NCBI GenBank assembly: GCA_045564455.1 | Contig: JBJLHG010000002.1 | Coordinates: 744,001-808,000 of the forward strand | DNA: 64,000 nucleotides | DNA from: CASICS01 sp045564455 | GTDB taxonomy: Bacteria > Pseudomonadota > Gammaproteobacteria > Magnimaribacterales > AG-339-G14 | Direction of reading: 5' to 3' | In this document: one piece after another, positions 8,792 through 16,941 of the stretch | Position numbering within the stretch: position 1 is the stretch's first letter | Layout: each line of letters begins with the position of its first letter | Program-made: the position numbers and the translations under genes | The notes under the pieces: generated by a model | Told to the model about the DNA's origin: nothing | The model's database searches: none | Seen by the model: the letters and a program-made list of their open reading frames with translations, nothing else

Positions 8792-10264
8792 TTACAAAAA
8801 ATATACAACTGATAAAAGGCCAATAACTGTCAATGTAAATGTGTAAGGAAGAGCCATTTTTACCATTCTCATATAAGAAAGACCTATTAAAGGAGCTATT
8901 GAACTTGTTAATAGAAATAAAAATGCTGCCTGCCCATTTGGCGTCGCAACACTTGGAAGATTTGTTCCGGTATTTATTGCAATTGCTAGCAAATCAAATT
9001 GATCTCTAGAAATTTGACCTGTATCGAAAGCTTCTTTTACTTCACTTATATATATAGTGGCGACAAAAACATTATCGCTTATCATTGATAGAACACCGTT
9101 TGCTAAAAAAAACATAGGAACCTGAAGTTCTGTGCTTAGTGATAAAACAAAAGTTATCACTGGTGAAAATAAATGTTGATCATGAATAACGGCAACAATA
9201 ACAAAAAAAACAACCAATAAGGCTGTAAAGGGGAGGGCTTCTTCAAAAGCTTTTCCTATTTTATGTTCTTCAATAATTCCATTAAAAGCAGTTAGCAAAA
9301 CAATAACCATTAGCCCTATCAATCCTACAGAAGCAACATTAAAAGCTAATGCTAATATAAGTATCAAGACAACTAAAAATTGAATCAATAGCTTAGTCTT
9401 TTGTTCAGAAGTCCTTTTTCTGTCTTCTTCTGCTCCGTAAGCTTCAATAATAGATCTGACATTTACTGGAAGTTCTGATCCATAACCCAGTACTTTAAAT
9501 TTTTCTATTAAGTAGCATGTTATTAAGCCAAAAATAAAAACAGGAAGAGAGATAGGTAACATTTGAATGAAAAATTCTATAAAGTCCCATCCTGCTACTG
9601 ATCCTATAAGCAAATTTTGTGGTTCTCCTACTATCGTGCTTACACCTCCAAGAGCTGTTCCTACCGCCCCATGCATAAGTAGGTTCCTTAGGAAACTCTG
9701 AAATTCCTCCTTTTCTTGCGGATCAGAAATACCGTCTAGATCATTTGATTCAGTTTCTTGATACAAAGCATAAAAACCTACTGCAACAGCTATAAGAACT
9801 GCTGTAACAGTAAGAGCATCTAAAAAAGCAGAAAGAACAGCAGCGCTAATCATAAACAACAAGGAAAGGAGTTTTTTATTTCTTATATTTATCAAAAGTT
9901 TTGTAAAAATAAATAATAGGAAATCTTTCATAAAGTATATTCCTGCAACCATAAAAACTAGAAGCAAGATTACTTTGAGATTCAAAGCCACTTCGTGATA
10001 AATATTTTTAGTATTGGTGAGACCCATCAAAACGGTCTCTATTGCTATTAGTCCGCCCGGTTGAAGAGGGTAGCATTTTAAAGCCATTGCTAATGTGAAA
10101 ATGAATTGACCCAAAACAATCCAACCCAGAATAAAACCAGCTTCTAGATTAAGAAGGTTTAAAAAGGTGTATATAATTGGATTTGAAAATAGAAAAAAAA
10201 TAATTAAATTTTTGTACCACTTTGGAGCTATTCCTAAAAAATTGTTATATAAATTTAAAATCAT
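8792..10264 (-). CDS. nhaB: Na+/H+ antiporter NhaB
   Basis: Inner-membrane sodium/proton antiporter, expected in a marine cell living with high external sodium. The protein has 490 residues with about 12 hydrophobic segments. It is NhaB rather than NhaA or NhaD from the N-terminus NNFLGIAPKWYK, the segment FTLAMALKCYPLQPGGL, and the conserved loop MHGAVGTALGGVSTIVGEPQ. The start codon is 12 bases from that of nudC on the other strand, so there is no room for two separate promoters; one or both must lie inside the neighbouring coding sequence. Confidence 0.95.
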   Translation of the reverse strand: MILNLYNNFLGIAPKWYKNLIIFFLFSNPIIYTFLNLLNLEAGFILGWIVLGQFIFTLAMALKCYPLQPGGLIAIETVLMGLTNTKNIYHEVALNLKVILLLVFMVAGIYFMKDFLLFIFTKLLINIRNKKLLSLLFMISAAVLSAFLDALTVTAVLIAVAVGFYALYQETESNDLDGISDPQEKEEFQSFLRNLLMHGAVGTALGGVSTIVGEPQNLLIGSVAGWDFIEFFIQMLPISLPVFIFGLITCYLIEKFKVLGYGSELPVNVRSIIEAYGAEEDRKRTSEQKTKLLIQFLVVLILILALAFNVASVGLIGLMVIVLLTAFNGIIEEHKIGKAFEEALPFTALLVVFFVIVAVIHDQHLFSPVITFVLSLSTELQVPMFFLANGVLSMISDNVFVATIYISEVKEAFDTGQISRDQFDLLAIAINTGTNLPSVATPNGQAAFLFLLTSSIAPLIGLSYMRMVKMALPYTFTLTVIGLLSVVYFL

Positions 10265-10276
10265 GGAGATAATGCC

Positions 10277-11098
10277 TTGTTTAATTTCAAGCCAGCTAAT
10301 TTTATTGAAAAAGAGCCCGAAGAGTCAAAATTCTTTGTAATAAATAATGACACTTTTCTTGCTTTTAGTAACGAGCAGTTTCTGAGGCCTTTAACAAGTG
10401 ATGAGCTTAAATGGTCAGGACTAGATGTCAACGAAAAACATTTTTTAGGGTATTTAAATGATACCCCTTGTTTCGCAGTTTCTGTAGATCAAAAAGAATC
10501 AACTTTAGAAAATTCTGAATTTTTAAATCTTAGATCTATGCTAGGTAGAATGCCTGATAATTTATTTGAAGTTATTTCAAGAAGCATCCAAATAATTAAT
10601 TGGTCTAATTCTCATAAATATTGCGGCTCTTGCGGAGAAGCAATGAAACAAGATATTAAAGAAAGGTCTATGATTTGTGACAGCTGTAATGCTCAACCTG
10701 TTTATCCAAGAATATCTCCTTGCGTGATAACTTTGGTTCATAACAAAGATGAAATTCTATTAGCTCATAATGTTAATTTTCCAGATAACTTTTTTAGTAC
10801 TTTGGCAGGTTTTATTGAGCCTGGAGAATCTGTAGAAAATGCTTTAAAAAGAGAAGTACATGAAGAGGTTGGAGTAAATGTTAAAAATATAAAATATTTT
10901 GGAAGTCAGGCTTGGCCTTTTCCTAGCCAACTTATGCTTGGGTATTATGCTGAATTTGATTCTGGTGAAATAGTTCCAGACAAAGAAGAAATAGATATAG
11001 CCGATTGGTTTAAAATTGATAATCTTCCTAATGTTCCTCCATACAATATTTCTATATCAGGAATGTTAATTGAAAATTACATTAAGAACTTTAGGTAG
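10277..11098 (+). CDS. nudC: NADH pyrophosphatase / NAD-RNA decapping hydrolase
   Basis: Nudix enzyme that splits NADH and, in E. coli, removes 5' NAD caps from RNA. At 273 residues it is close to the E. coli length. It has a zinc ribbon CGSCGEAM...CDSCNAQ (about 115-137), the Nudix box GFIEPGESVENALKREVHEE (about 175-194, continuing VG), and the NudC-specific SQAWPFPSQLM (usually SQPWPFP) about 15 residues later. The start is a TTG at 10277 with GGAG 8 bases upstream; no in-frame ATG is available. The 3' end overlaps the rne 3' end by 8 bases, tail to tail. Confidence 0.94.
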   Translation: MFNFKPANFIEKEPEESKFFVINNDTFLAFSNEQFLRPLTSDELKWSGLDVNEKHFLGYLNDTPCFAVSVDQKESTLENSEFLNLRSMLGRMPDNLFEVISRSIQIINWSNSHKYCGSCGEAMKQDIKERSMICDSCNAQPVYPRISPCVITLVHNKDEILLAHNVNFPDNFFSTLAGFIEPGESVENALKREVHEEVGVNVKNIKYFGSQAWPFPSQLMLGYYAEFDSGEIVPDKEEIDIADWFKIDNLPNVPPYNISISGMLIENYIKNFR

Positions 11099-13232
11099 TT
11101 TTATTTCTCGGATCATTAGAAGCTCTTTGACTTGGTTTAATTTCTTTTTTAGTTTTTTCTTTCGCTTTTTCAGGCTCTGCAACTGCGCCTTGCTCACTTA
11201 TATTATCCATTTTTGGTCTACTTAGTTTTTTTGGTTTAACCGCTTCTTCTTTTACGGCGCTATCAATTTTCAATTCTTCACTGTCTGCTTTTTTTGAAAG
11301 ATTTTTAGTTTTCTTAGGAATAGGTTTTTTAACTGGAGTCTTTTTAATACCAGAGCCCTGTGTTTCTTCTTTTTTAACATCTTGTTTAGGCCTACTTAGT
11401 TTTTTTGGAGCCTTAGATTGTGCTTCATTTTTAACTTCTTCAAATTTCTTTTTTGGACGGATTGGCTTTTTTTGATTCTTATTGTTTATTTGAATATCTT
11501 TTTTATCCATTTTTTTTGATGAATTATTATTTTTACCATCTTTATTTCTATTATTTCTATTTGGAGCAGTTTTTTTAGTGCTTTTCTTAAAGTTTTTTGG
11601 TGGCTTTATAACTTTTGATTTTTTTGGCTTTGACGTTGTTAAGATATCTACAATCTTAGATAAAATTCCTTTTTTTGGTCTAGCTGAAGGCATTATTTTA
11701 ACTGCAGCTTTTTCTTTGACAGGAGCAGATCTAGTTTTTTTCTCAAATTGTTCAGCTGCTGAAATCGATGATCTGCTTTTATCAGGATCAACAACTTTTC
11801 CATCTTTAATTCTTAAAACTTCAAATCTTGAATCTGGTCTGGTTGCATCAGAGATAACAACTACTTTGGTATTTGAACGTGCCTCTATATCATTTAATCG
11901 AATTCTTCTTTCATTTAAAAGAAGAGATGACATATCTGGAGAGACAATAGCTCTAACTTCATTAGTGTTGGGTTTGCTAGTCTCTTCTTCTACCAATCTT
12001 AAAACAGATGTGGAAAGAGTATTAACATCTTGAGTCCAACGTTCGGTTAAAGATGATCTAAGTCTTTGTCTCGAAAGTTCTAATAATCCAAATCTAGAAA
12101 TTCTACCAACTTGAACTCTTGCTCTATCATTAGCCAAAGCTTTTCGCATTTCTTCTTCAACAGCTCTTTTATTTTCTAATCGCATCATGTCGATAAAATC
12201 AATTACAACTAATCCGCCAATATCTCTAAGCCTAAACTGTCTTGCAACTTCTCTACAGGCTTCTAGGTTAGTATTTCTAGCTGTTTCCTCAATATCTTTT
12301 CCAGACGTAGCTTTAGAAGAATTAATATCAATTGCAACTAAAGCTTCAGTATCATCTATTACGATAGCTCCTCCAGACTCAAGTCTAACTTCTCTTTGAT
12401 AAGCAGTTTCTATTTGAGATTCAATTTGATACCTAGTAAATAGAGGAAGGGTATTTTCGTATCTATTAAGCATTTTAATTTGATCAGGCATAACTCTTTC
12501 AACAAATTCTTCAGCTTGATCAAAAGCTTCCTTAGTGTCAATCCAGATTTCTTCTATATCTTCCTTTAAATAGTCTCTTAAAGTTCTGATGATAATGTCA
12601 TCTTCTTTATAAATTAAAAAGGGGGCCTGTTTTAAAACGTTAGCCTCAGTAATTGCATCCCAAACGCTCAATAAATATTCAAGATCCCATTTAAGCTCAT
12701 CTGGATCTTTTCCTTCTCCAGCAGTTCTCACTATCACGCCCATTTCTTCAGGAGCATTCAAAGCTTCTACTGTGGATTTTAATTTTTCTCTTTCAGAAGC
12801 ATCTAATCTTCTTGATATTCCAGAAGCTTTCGGATTGTTGGGCATTAAAACTAGAAATCTTCCCGCTAAACTAATTATTGAAGTAAGAGCAGCGCCTTTA
12901 TTGCCTCTTTCTTCTTTTTCAACCTGAATTATTATTTCTTGGTCTTTAGTGAGGCAGTCTTTGATAGAAATTCTTTCATTATTTTTTCTATTTTTTGGCA
13001 AGTATTGAGGAGCTATTTCTTTAAATGGCAAGAAACCATGTTTTTCAGCTCCATAATCTATAAAGGCAGCTCCTAAACTAGGCTCTATTCTGCTTACTTT
13101 TCCCTTATAAATATTTCCCTTTCTTCTAACTTCCGCAATATTCTCTATATCTAAGTCATATAAAGAATTACCCTCCGTAATAGCTATTCTTAATTCTTCT
13201 GGTTGAGTTGCATTGATAAGCATCCTTTTCAT
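11091..13232 (-). CDS. rne: ribonuclease E, lacking the zinc-link cysteines
   Basis: Main endoribonuclease of mRNA decay and rRNA/tRNA maturation. The 713 residues compare with 1061 in E. coli. The S1 domain (about 35-120), the 5'-sensor region and the DNase I-like domain are present, with catalytic Asp302 (VAIDINSSKATSG) and Asp345 (VVIDFIDM). The zinc-link CPxC, which holds the E. coli tetramer together, is missing: the chain goes from SRQRLRSSLTERWTQD straight to TLSTSVLRLVEEE. The last 200 residues are lysine-rich and low complexity. They include a possible amphipathic membrane anchor GILSKIVDILTTSK (522-535) and two copies of PKKLSRPK (609-616, 667-674) plus a relative QKKPIRPK (587-594). 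A 249-base leader precedes it. Confidence 0.96.
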   Translation of the reverse strand: MKRMLINATQPEELRIAITEGNSLYDLDIENIAEVRRKGNIYKGKVSRIEPSLGAAFIDYGAEKHGFLPFKEIAPQYLPKNRKNNERISIKDCLTKDQEIIIQVEKEERGNKGAALTSIISLAGRFLVLMPNNPKASGISRRLDASEREKLKSTVEALNAPEEMGVIVRTAGEGKDPDELKWDLEYLLSVWDAITEANVLKQAPFLIYKEDDIIIRTLRDYLKEDIEEIWIDTKEAFDQAEEFVERVMPDQIKMLNRYENTLPLFTRYQIESQIETAYQREVRLESGGAIVIDDTEALVAIDINSSKATSGKDIEETARNTNLEACREVARQFRLRDIGGLVVIDFIDMMRLENKRAVEEEMRKALANDRARVQVGRISRFGLLELSRQRLRSSLTERWTQDVNTLSTSVLRLVEEETSKPNTNEVRAIVSPDMSSLLLNERRIRLNDIEARSNTKVVVISDATRPDSRFEVLRIKDGKVVDPDKSRSSISAAEQFEKKTRSAPVKEKAAVKIMPSARPKKGILSKIVDILTTSKPKKSKVIKPPKNFKKSTKKTAPNRNNRNKDGKNNNSSKKMDKKDIQINNKNQKKPIRPKKKFEEVKNEAQSKAPKKLSRPKQDVKKEETQGSGIKKTPVKKPIPKKTKNLSKKADSEELKIDSAVKEEAVKPKKLSRPKMDNISEQGAVAEPEKAKEKTKKEIKPSQRASNDPRNKTT

Positions 13233-13268
13233 GGATATCTCCTATTAATGCTTTATAAATGATTGGTT

Positions 13269-13286
13269 AGAGAATTCAAATTCTCT
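13269..13286 (-). repeat. perfect inverted repeat in the rne leader
   Basis: AGAGAATT CA AATTCTCT is an 8-base perfect palindrome with a 2-base centre. In the rne transcript it lies about 37 bases before the start codon. It can fold as a hairpin near the ribosome-binding region or serve as an operator. Its closeness to the rne start suits a translational or cleavage control element; that is inference. Confidence 0.5.
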
Positions 13287-13294
13287 TCAAAGGG

Positions 13295-13336
13295 GTTTCA
13301 AGTTTAGGTTTTACGCCTTTGCTACCTATTTGAAAC
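13295..13336 (-). repeat. inverted repeat, possible rne leader stem-loop
   Basis: GTTTCAA (from 13295) pairs with TTGAAAC (ending 13336), and the inner AGG/CCT bases extend the stem after a small bulge. The loop is about 20 bases. Read on the reverse strand it lies in the rne leader, upstream of the shorter palindrome. It could be the counterpart of the E. coli rne leader hairpins; only the pairing is seen. Confidence 0.4.
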
Positions 13337-13481
13337 TTTAAATCTTATAAATAAAGCTTGTTTTTAAATAATCAAAATTGAGTTAATGCGTCTTATTTTT
13401 TATTTTCGCGCCTCAAAAATGACAGAATAAGTAGTTTATATGTCATAAACCTATAGAATTCAAATTTTTTTATAATTAAGC

Positions 13482-14417
13482 ATGCTAGAAAACGTTCAAA
13501 AAGTAGAGATTCAGGAAAGCCATGAAGGTCAAAGATTAGATAATTTTCTTATAAATTACCTCAAAGGAGTTCCTAAATCTAAAATTTATTCGATAATAAG
13601 AAAGGGTGAAGTAAGAGTAAATAGCTCAAGAAAAAAAGCAAAATATAAATTAAATGCAAAAGATCTAATTAGGATTCCGCCAATACGAATATCAGCTTCG
13701 AAAGACAAAATAGCTCCAAGGGGTATGATAGATTTGATCAAAGAAAATATTATAACGGAGAATGATTACTACATAGCAATAAATAAGCCTATTGGAATTG
13801 CTTCTCATGGAGGAAGCGGGATATCTATCGGTTTAATTGAAGCGATTAGAAACTTTGGTCCTGAATATAGGGATTGCAAATTAGTTCATAGATTAGATAA
13901 AAGCACCTCAGGATGTCAGTTAATAGCCAAAAAACAACAATTTTTAAAGAAATGTAATGAGTACATAAGAGATGGAAAAGTTAAAAAAACATACACGGCT
14001 ATTGTTTTAGATGAGTGGCCAGAGGAAATAAGGAAAATAACTAGTAATTTATCAAAGGATATAATAATTTCTGGCGAAAGAATGGTGAAGGAATCTCCAG
14101 CTGGAAAAAAATCTATTACAGAGTTTAAGATAAAAGAGAAAAGTAAAAAATTTACAAAGCTTGAGTGTAATTTAATTACCGGAAGAACCCATCAAATTAG
14201 AGTCCATACTTCAAATCAGGGAAATCCTATAGTTGGAGATGACAAATATGGAAATAAAGAAATAAATAAATTTATAAAAAAAATTGGTTTAGAAAGGATG
14301 TACTTGCATTCAAATACCCTTATAATTCCTGATCTTAAAATTAGTTTGGAAGCTAAAGAGCCAGTAGAATTTAAAAAATTAATAAAAATTAGTGATTCTG
14401 AGTTGAATTTACCCTAG
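13482..14417 (+). CDS. rluC: 23S rRNA pseudouridine synthase (RluC type)
   Basis: Isomerises uridines in 23S rRNA (955, 2504 and 2580 in E. coli). The 311 residues have an N-terminal S4 RNA-binding domain (RLDNFLINYLKGVPKSKIYS, about 18-37) and the catalytic motif HRLDKSTSGC with the essential Asp near residue 143. The C-terminal GRTHQIRVHTSNQGNPIVGD is typical of the RluA family. In many gammaproteobacteria rluC sits beside rne, divergently, and close to rpmF, exactly as here, which favours RluC over RluD or RluA. Confidence 0.93.
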   Translation: MLENVQKVEIQESHEGQRLDNFLINYLKGVPKSKIYSIIRKGEVRVNSSRKKAKYKLNAKDLIRIPPIRISASKDKIAPRGMIDLIKENIITENDYYIAINKPIGIASHGGSGISIGLIEAIRNFGPEYRDCKLVHRLDKSTSGCQLIAKKQQFLKKCNEYIRDGKVKKTYTAIVLDEWPEEIRKITSNLSKDIIISGERMVKESPAGKKSITEFKIKEKSKKFTKLECNLITGRTHQIRVHTSNQGNPIVGDDKYGNKEINKFIKKIGLERMYLHSNTLIIPDLKISLEAKEPVEFKKLIKISDSELNLP

Positions 14418-14435
14418 AATCCATTTCACAATATT

Positions 14436-14636
14436 ATGGCAGTACAAAAAAGTAAGGTATCAAGATCAAGAAGAGGAGCGAGAAGGTCTCATAACGCTCT
14501 AAAAACTCCTGCTCTTTCTACCGATCCCACTACAGGTGAGAGACATTTACGTCATCACATGACAGACGATGGTTTTTACAAGGGCAAAAAAGTTATGGAA
14601 GTAAAAGTTAAAGAGAAAGCCCCTATAACTGAATAA
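14436..14636 (+). CDS. rpmF: 50S ribosomal protein L32
   Basis: A 66-residue basic protein beginning AVQKSKVSRSRRGARRSHN, the standard L32 start, then LKTPALSTDPTTGERHLRHH. There is no CxxC zinc pair, as in E. coli L32. It lies 18 bases after rluC and 4 bases before fabG. In E. coli the order is rpmF-plsX-fabH-fabD-fabG; here plsX, fabH and fabD are all missing from between. Confidence 0.96.
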   Translation: MAVQKSKVSRSRRGARRSHNALKTPALSTDPTTGERHLRHHMTDDGFYKGKKVMEVKVKEKAPITE

Positions 14637-14640
14637 CTTC

Positions 14641-15375
14641 GTGTTTCAAAAAAAGGTTTTAGTTACCGGCGCCTCTAGAGGAATTGGCAAATCAATTATT
14701 GAAAGTTTTTTTAGTGAAGACGCTATCCCTATAGGAACAGCTACCTCGGAAGCAGGAATAAAAAGCATCTTAGAAAACTTCTCCAATGCTGGTGTAACAG
14801 GAAAGGCATATCTTCTAGATCTGAATGAAGATGAATCAATAAAGTCATTTATAGAAAATCTTAAAAAAGATGATATGAATCCAGATGTTTTGATAAATAA
14901 TGCTGGTGTAACCAAAGATAATTTGATGTTGAGAATGTCCGAAGATGATTGGAATGATGTTATTAATATTCATCTCTCTGGACAGTTTAAATTAATGAAA
15001 ACTTTTGTAAGAAATATGTTAAAAAATCGTTGGGGAAGGATAATTAATATTTCATCTGCCGCCGCTGCAATTGGAAATAAAGGTCAGGCTAACTACGTAG
15101 CAGCCAAAGCTGGAATAGAAGCTATGTCCAAGTCTTTAGCTAGAGAAGTCGGCATAAAAAATATCACTGTAAATTGTATAGCGCCAGGATTTATTGAAAC
15201 CGACATGACTAAAGACTTAGATAGCGACTATATAAAAACCATTCAATCAGGAATTCCGCTTGAAAGATTAGGGAAGCCAGAGGAAGTTGCGAGTTTAGTA
15301 AAATATATTTCATCGGACGATGCAAATTATATTACTGGACAAACAATACATATTAATGGTGGGCTATATATGTAA
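14641..15375 (+). CDS. fabG: 3-oxoacyl-[ACP] reductase
   Basis: NADPH-dependent reduction of 3-ketoacyl-ACP in each elongation round. Classical 244-residue SDR: cofactor loop VTGASRGIGKS (7-17), NNAGVTKDN (about 88-96), catalytic Ser in INISSAAAAIG and the Tyr/Lys pair in NYVAAKAG. FabG is preferred over a generic SDR because of its place between rpmF and acpP and the C-terminus YITGQTIHINGGLYM. The start is GTG at 14641, directly after the rpmF stop. Confidence 0.95.
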   Translation: MFQKKVLVTGASRGIGKSIIESFFSEDAIPIGTATSEAGIKSILENFSNAGVTGKAYLLDLNEDESIKSFIENLKKDDMNPDVLINNAGVTKDNLMLRMSEDDWNDVINIHLSGQFKLMKTFVRNMLKNRWGRIINISSAAAAIGNKGQANYVAAKAGIEAMSKSLAREVGIKNITVNCIAPGFIETDMTKDLDSDYIKTIQSGIPLERLGKPEEVASLVKYISSDDANYITGQTIHINGGLYM

Positions 15376-15382
15376 AAAAATA

Positions 15383-15409
15383 GAATCTAAAAGATTTTTT
15401 TTTAGATTC
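15383..15409 (+). promoter_or_regulatory. stem-loop between fabG and acpP
   Basis: GAATCTAAAA (15383-15392) and TTTTAGATTC (15400-15409) form a perfect 10-base-pair stem around a 7-base loop GATTTTT. No U-tract follows, so it is not a clean intrinsic terminator. It starts 7 bases after the fabG stop and ends just before a TATAAT. It may protect the upstream mRNA end, act as a processing site, or damp read-through so that acpP is driven from its own promoter. Confidence 0.55.
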
Positions 15410-15412
15410 GTA

Positions 15413-15418
15413 TATAAT
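15413..15418 (+). promoter_or_regulatory. acpP: candidate acpP -10 box
   Basis: A consensus TATAAT stands 27 bases before the acpP ATG. The -35 region would fall inside the hairpin and shows no good TTGACA, so recognition would lean on the -10. A dedicated promoter makes sense because ACP is needed in far larger amounts than FabG. This is inference from position and motif. Confidence 0.4.
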
Positions 15419-15445
15419 GCAGTTGATAATTTTTATGAGGTTCAT

Positions 15446-15679
15446 ATGAGCAGCACAGAAGATAGAGTACGCAGAATTGTTTGCGAACAACTTGGAGTAG
15501 GAGAAGAGGAGGTTACATCTAGCGCGTCTTTTATTGATGATCTAGGCGCTGATTCTTTGGATACAGTGGAACTAGTTATGGCTTTCGAAGAAGAGTTTGA
15601 AATAGAAATTCCTGATGAAGAAGCTGAAAAAATTGCTACTGTCAAAAACGCTGTCGATTACATCGACTCATCATCCTAA
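15446..15679 (+). CDS. acpP: acyl carrier protein
   Basis: A 77-residue acidic carrier of growing acyl chains. The phosphopantetheine attachment serine is in GADSLDTVEL (Ser about residue 37), preceded by the usual FIDDLGADS. Helix II/III residues VMAFEEEFEIEIPDEEAEKI are canonical. A longer open frame exists upstream to 15320, but the start at 15446 is certain: it gives the standard ACP N-terminus SSTEDRVRRIVCEQLG and has GAGG 5 bases before the ATG. A stem-loop and a TATAAT separate it from fabG; fabF follows after 17 bases. Confidence 0.97.
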   Translation: MSSTEDRVRRIVCEQLGVGEEEVTSSASFIDDLGADSLDTVELVMAFEEEFEIEIPDEEAEKIATVKNAVDYIDSSS

Positions 15680-15696
15680 ATTCTTTATTAGACTAA

Positions 15697-16938
15697 ATGG
15701 CTAAAGGAAGGCGAGTAGTAGTTACTGGCCTCGGGACTATTTCTCCCGTGGGTAATTCTATTAGTGAATCTTGGTTAAATATAAAACTTGGTGTAAGCGG
15801 CGCCGAACTCATTACCAAATTCAATACTGAAAATTACGCTACTAAATTTGGAGCAACAGTCAAAAAATTTGATGAAATAGACTGTTTGGATAAAAAGGAG
15901 AGAAGAAGAACTGATTTATTTATTCAATTTGCTTTAGCCGCTTGCAACGAGGCCATAGAGGATTCTCAGATAATGGATGCGAACATTAATATGGAAAGAA
16001 TCGGAGTTTCTGTTAGTTCTGGTATTGGTGGATTAGAGACAATTGAAGAAAATGCAATTATTTTAAAAGAAAAAGGCCCTAAGAAAATCTCTCCTTTTTT
16101 TGTTCCTGGTTCTATTATAAATATGGCTTCTGGAAATATTGCTATCAAATATGGATTTAGAGGACCTAATTTATCTATGGTATCCGCATGTTCAAGTGGC
16201 GGTCACAGTATAGGTTTATCAGCTAGAAGTATTGCTTATGGAGATGCTGATGTAATGATATCTGGTGGCGCTGAGGCTGCAATGTCTCCATTGGGAATGG
16301 CAGGATTTAACGCAGCTAAAGCGCTTTCTACAAGAAATGATTGTCCTCAAGAAGCTAGCAGACCTTGGGATAAAGGAAGAGATGGCTTTGTCCTTGGCGA
16401 AGGAGCCGGAGTTTTAGTATTAGAAGAATTAGAATCAGCAATAAAAAGATCAGCAAAGATTTATGCTGAAGTAATTGGATTTGGAATGAGTGATGATGCA
16501 TTTCACATAACTGCTCCAGCAGAAGATGGAAGAGGAGCAAAACTTGCAATGACAAATGCATTAAAAGATAGCGAAGTAAATATGTCAGATATAGATCATA
16601 TAAATGCTCATGGAACGTCAACGCCATTAGGAGACATTATTGAGTCTCAAGCAATTAGAGATATTTTTAAAGATAAAGCAGATGATATTTTGGTTAGCTC
16701 CACAAAATCCATGACAGGTCATTTGCTTGGTGCTGCAGGAGCTGTTGAATCAATTTATAGTATTTTAGCCATACAGGATGGAATTGTGCCTCCAACAATT
16801 AATTTAATAGAACCAGATAATGAAGCCAGATTAAATTTAGTAGCTAACAAAGCACAGGAACATAACTTGAAAACTGTTATGAATAATACTTTTGGATTTG
16901 GGGGTACAAACGTATCTTTAATCTTTAAAAAGATTTGA
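15697..16938 (+). CDS. fabF: 3-oxoacyl-[ACP] synthase II
   Basis: Condensing enzyme of fatty-acid elongation, with a role in unsaturated-chain elongation and temperature adaptation in E. coli. The protein has 413 residues. Active-site Cys165 lies in MVSACSSGGHSIG, with the two histidines in INAHGTSTPLGD and STKSMTGHLLGAAGA. The N-terminus GRRVVVTGLGTISPVGNS is diagnostic. No fabH (initiating KAS III) or fabB is in this window, so chain initiation must be encoded elsewhere or done differently. mltG follows after 3 bases. Confidence 0.96.
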   Translation: MAKGRRVVVTGLGTISPVGNSISESWLNIKLGVSGAELITKFNTENYATKFGATVKKFDEIDCLDKKERRRTDLFIQFALAACNEAIEDSQIMDANINMERIGVSVSSGIGGLETIEENAIILKEKGPKKISPFFVPGSIINMASGNIAIKYGFRGPNLSMVSACSSGGHSIGLSARSIAYGDADVMISGGAEAAMSPLGMAGFNAAKALSTRNDCPQEASRPWDKGRDGFVLGEGAGVLVLEELESAIKRSAKIYAEVIGFGMSDDAFHITAPAEDGRGAKLAMTNALKDSEVNMSDIDHINAHGTSTPLGDIIESQAIRDIFKDKADDILVSSTKSMTGHLLGAAGAVESIYSILAIQDGIVPPTINLIEPDNEARLNLVANKAQEHNLKTVMNNTFGFGGTNVSLIFKKI

Positions 16939-16941
16939 CTG

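Larger units (their letters stand above)
13233..13481. promoter_or_regulatory. rne / rluC divergent intergenic region
   Basis: This is the longest gene-free stretch in the window (249 bases). It separates rne (reverse) from rluC (forward) and must carry both promoters. Most of it would form the rne leader. Two inverted repeats lie on the rne side (13269-13286 and 13295-13336). In E. coli the rne leader folds into stem-loops that RNase E itself cleaves, giving autoregulation; the same may hold here. For rluC, TATAAT-like A/T runs occur near 13470 (TTTTTATAATTAAG) 5-15 bases before the ATG, which would make its leader very short. Confidence 0.5.

Noticed and set aside
11578..12033. 151-residue antisense frame in rne
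   Set aside because: Shadow of the RNase E gene with no ribosome site or family match.
15320..15445. Longer acpP start
   Set aside because: ACP proteins are about 77 residues and the ATG at 15446 has its own GAGG; the extra 42 codons overlap fabG.
16355..16627. Leucine-rich antisense frame in fabF
   Set aside because: Purely the reverse reading of a well-defined gene; composition is an artefact of AT-rich codons.
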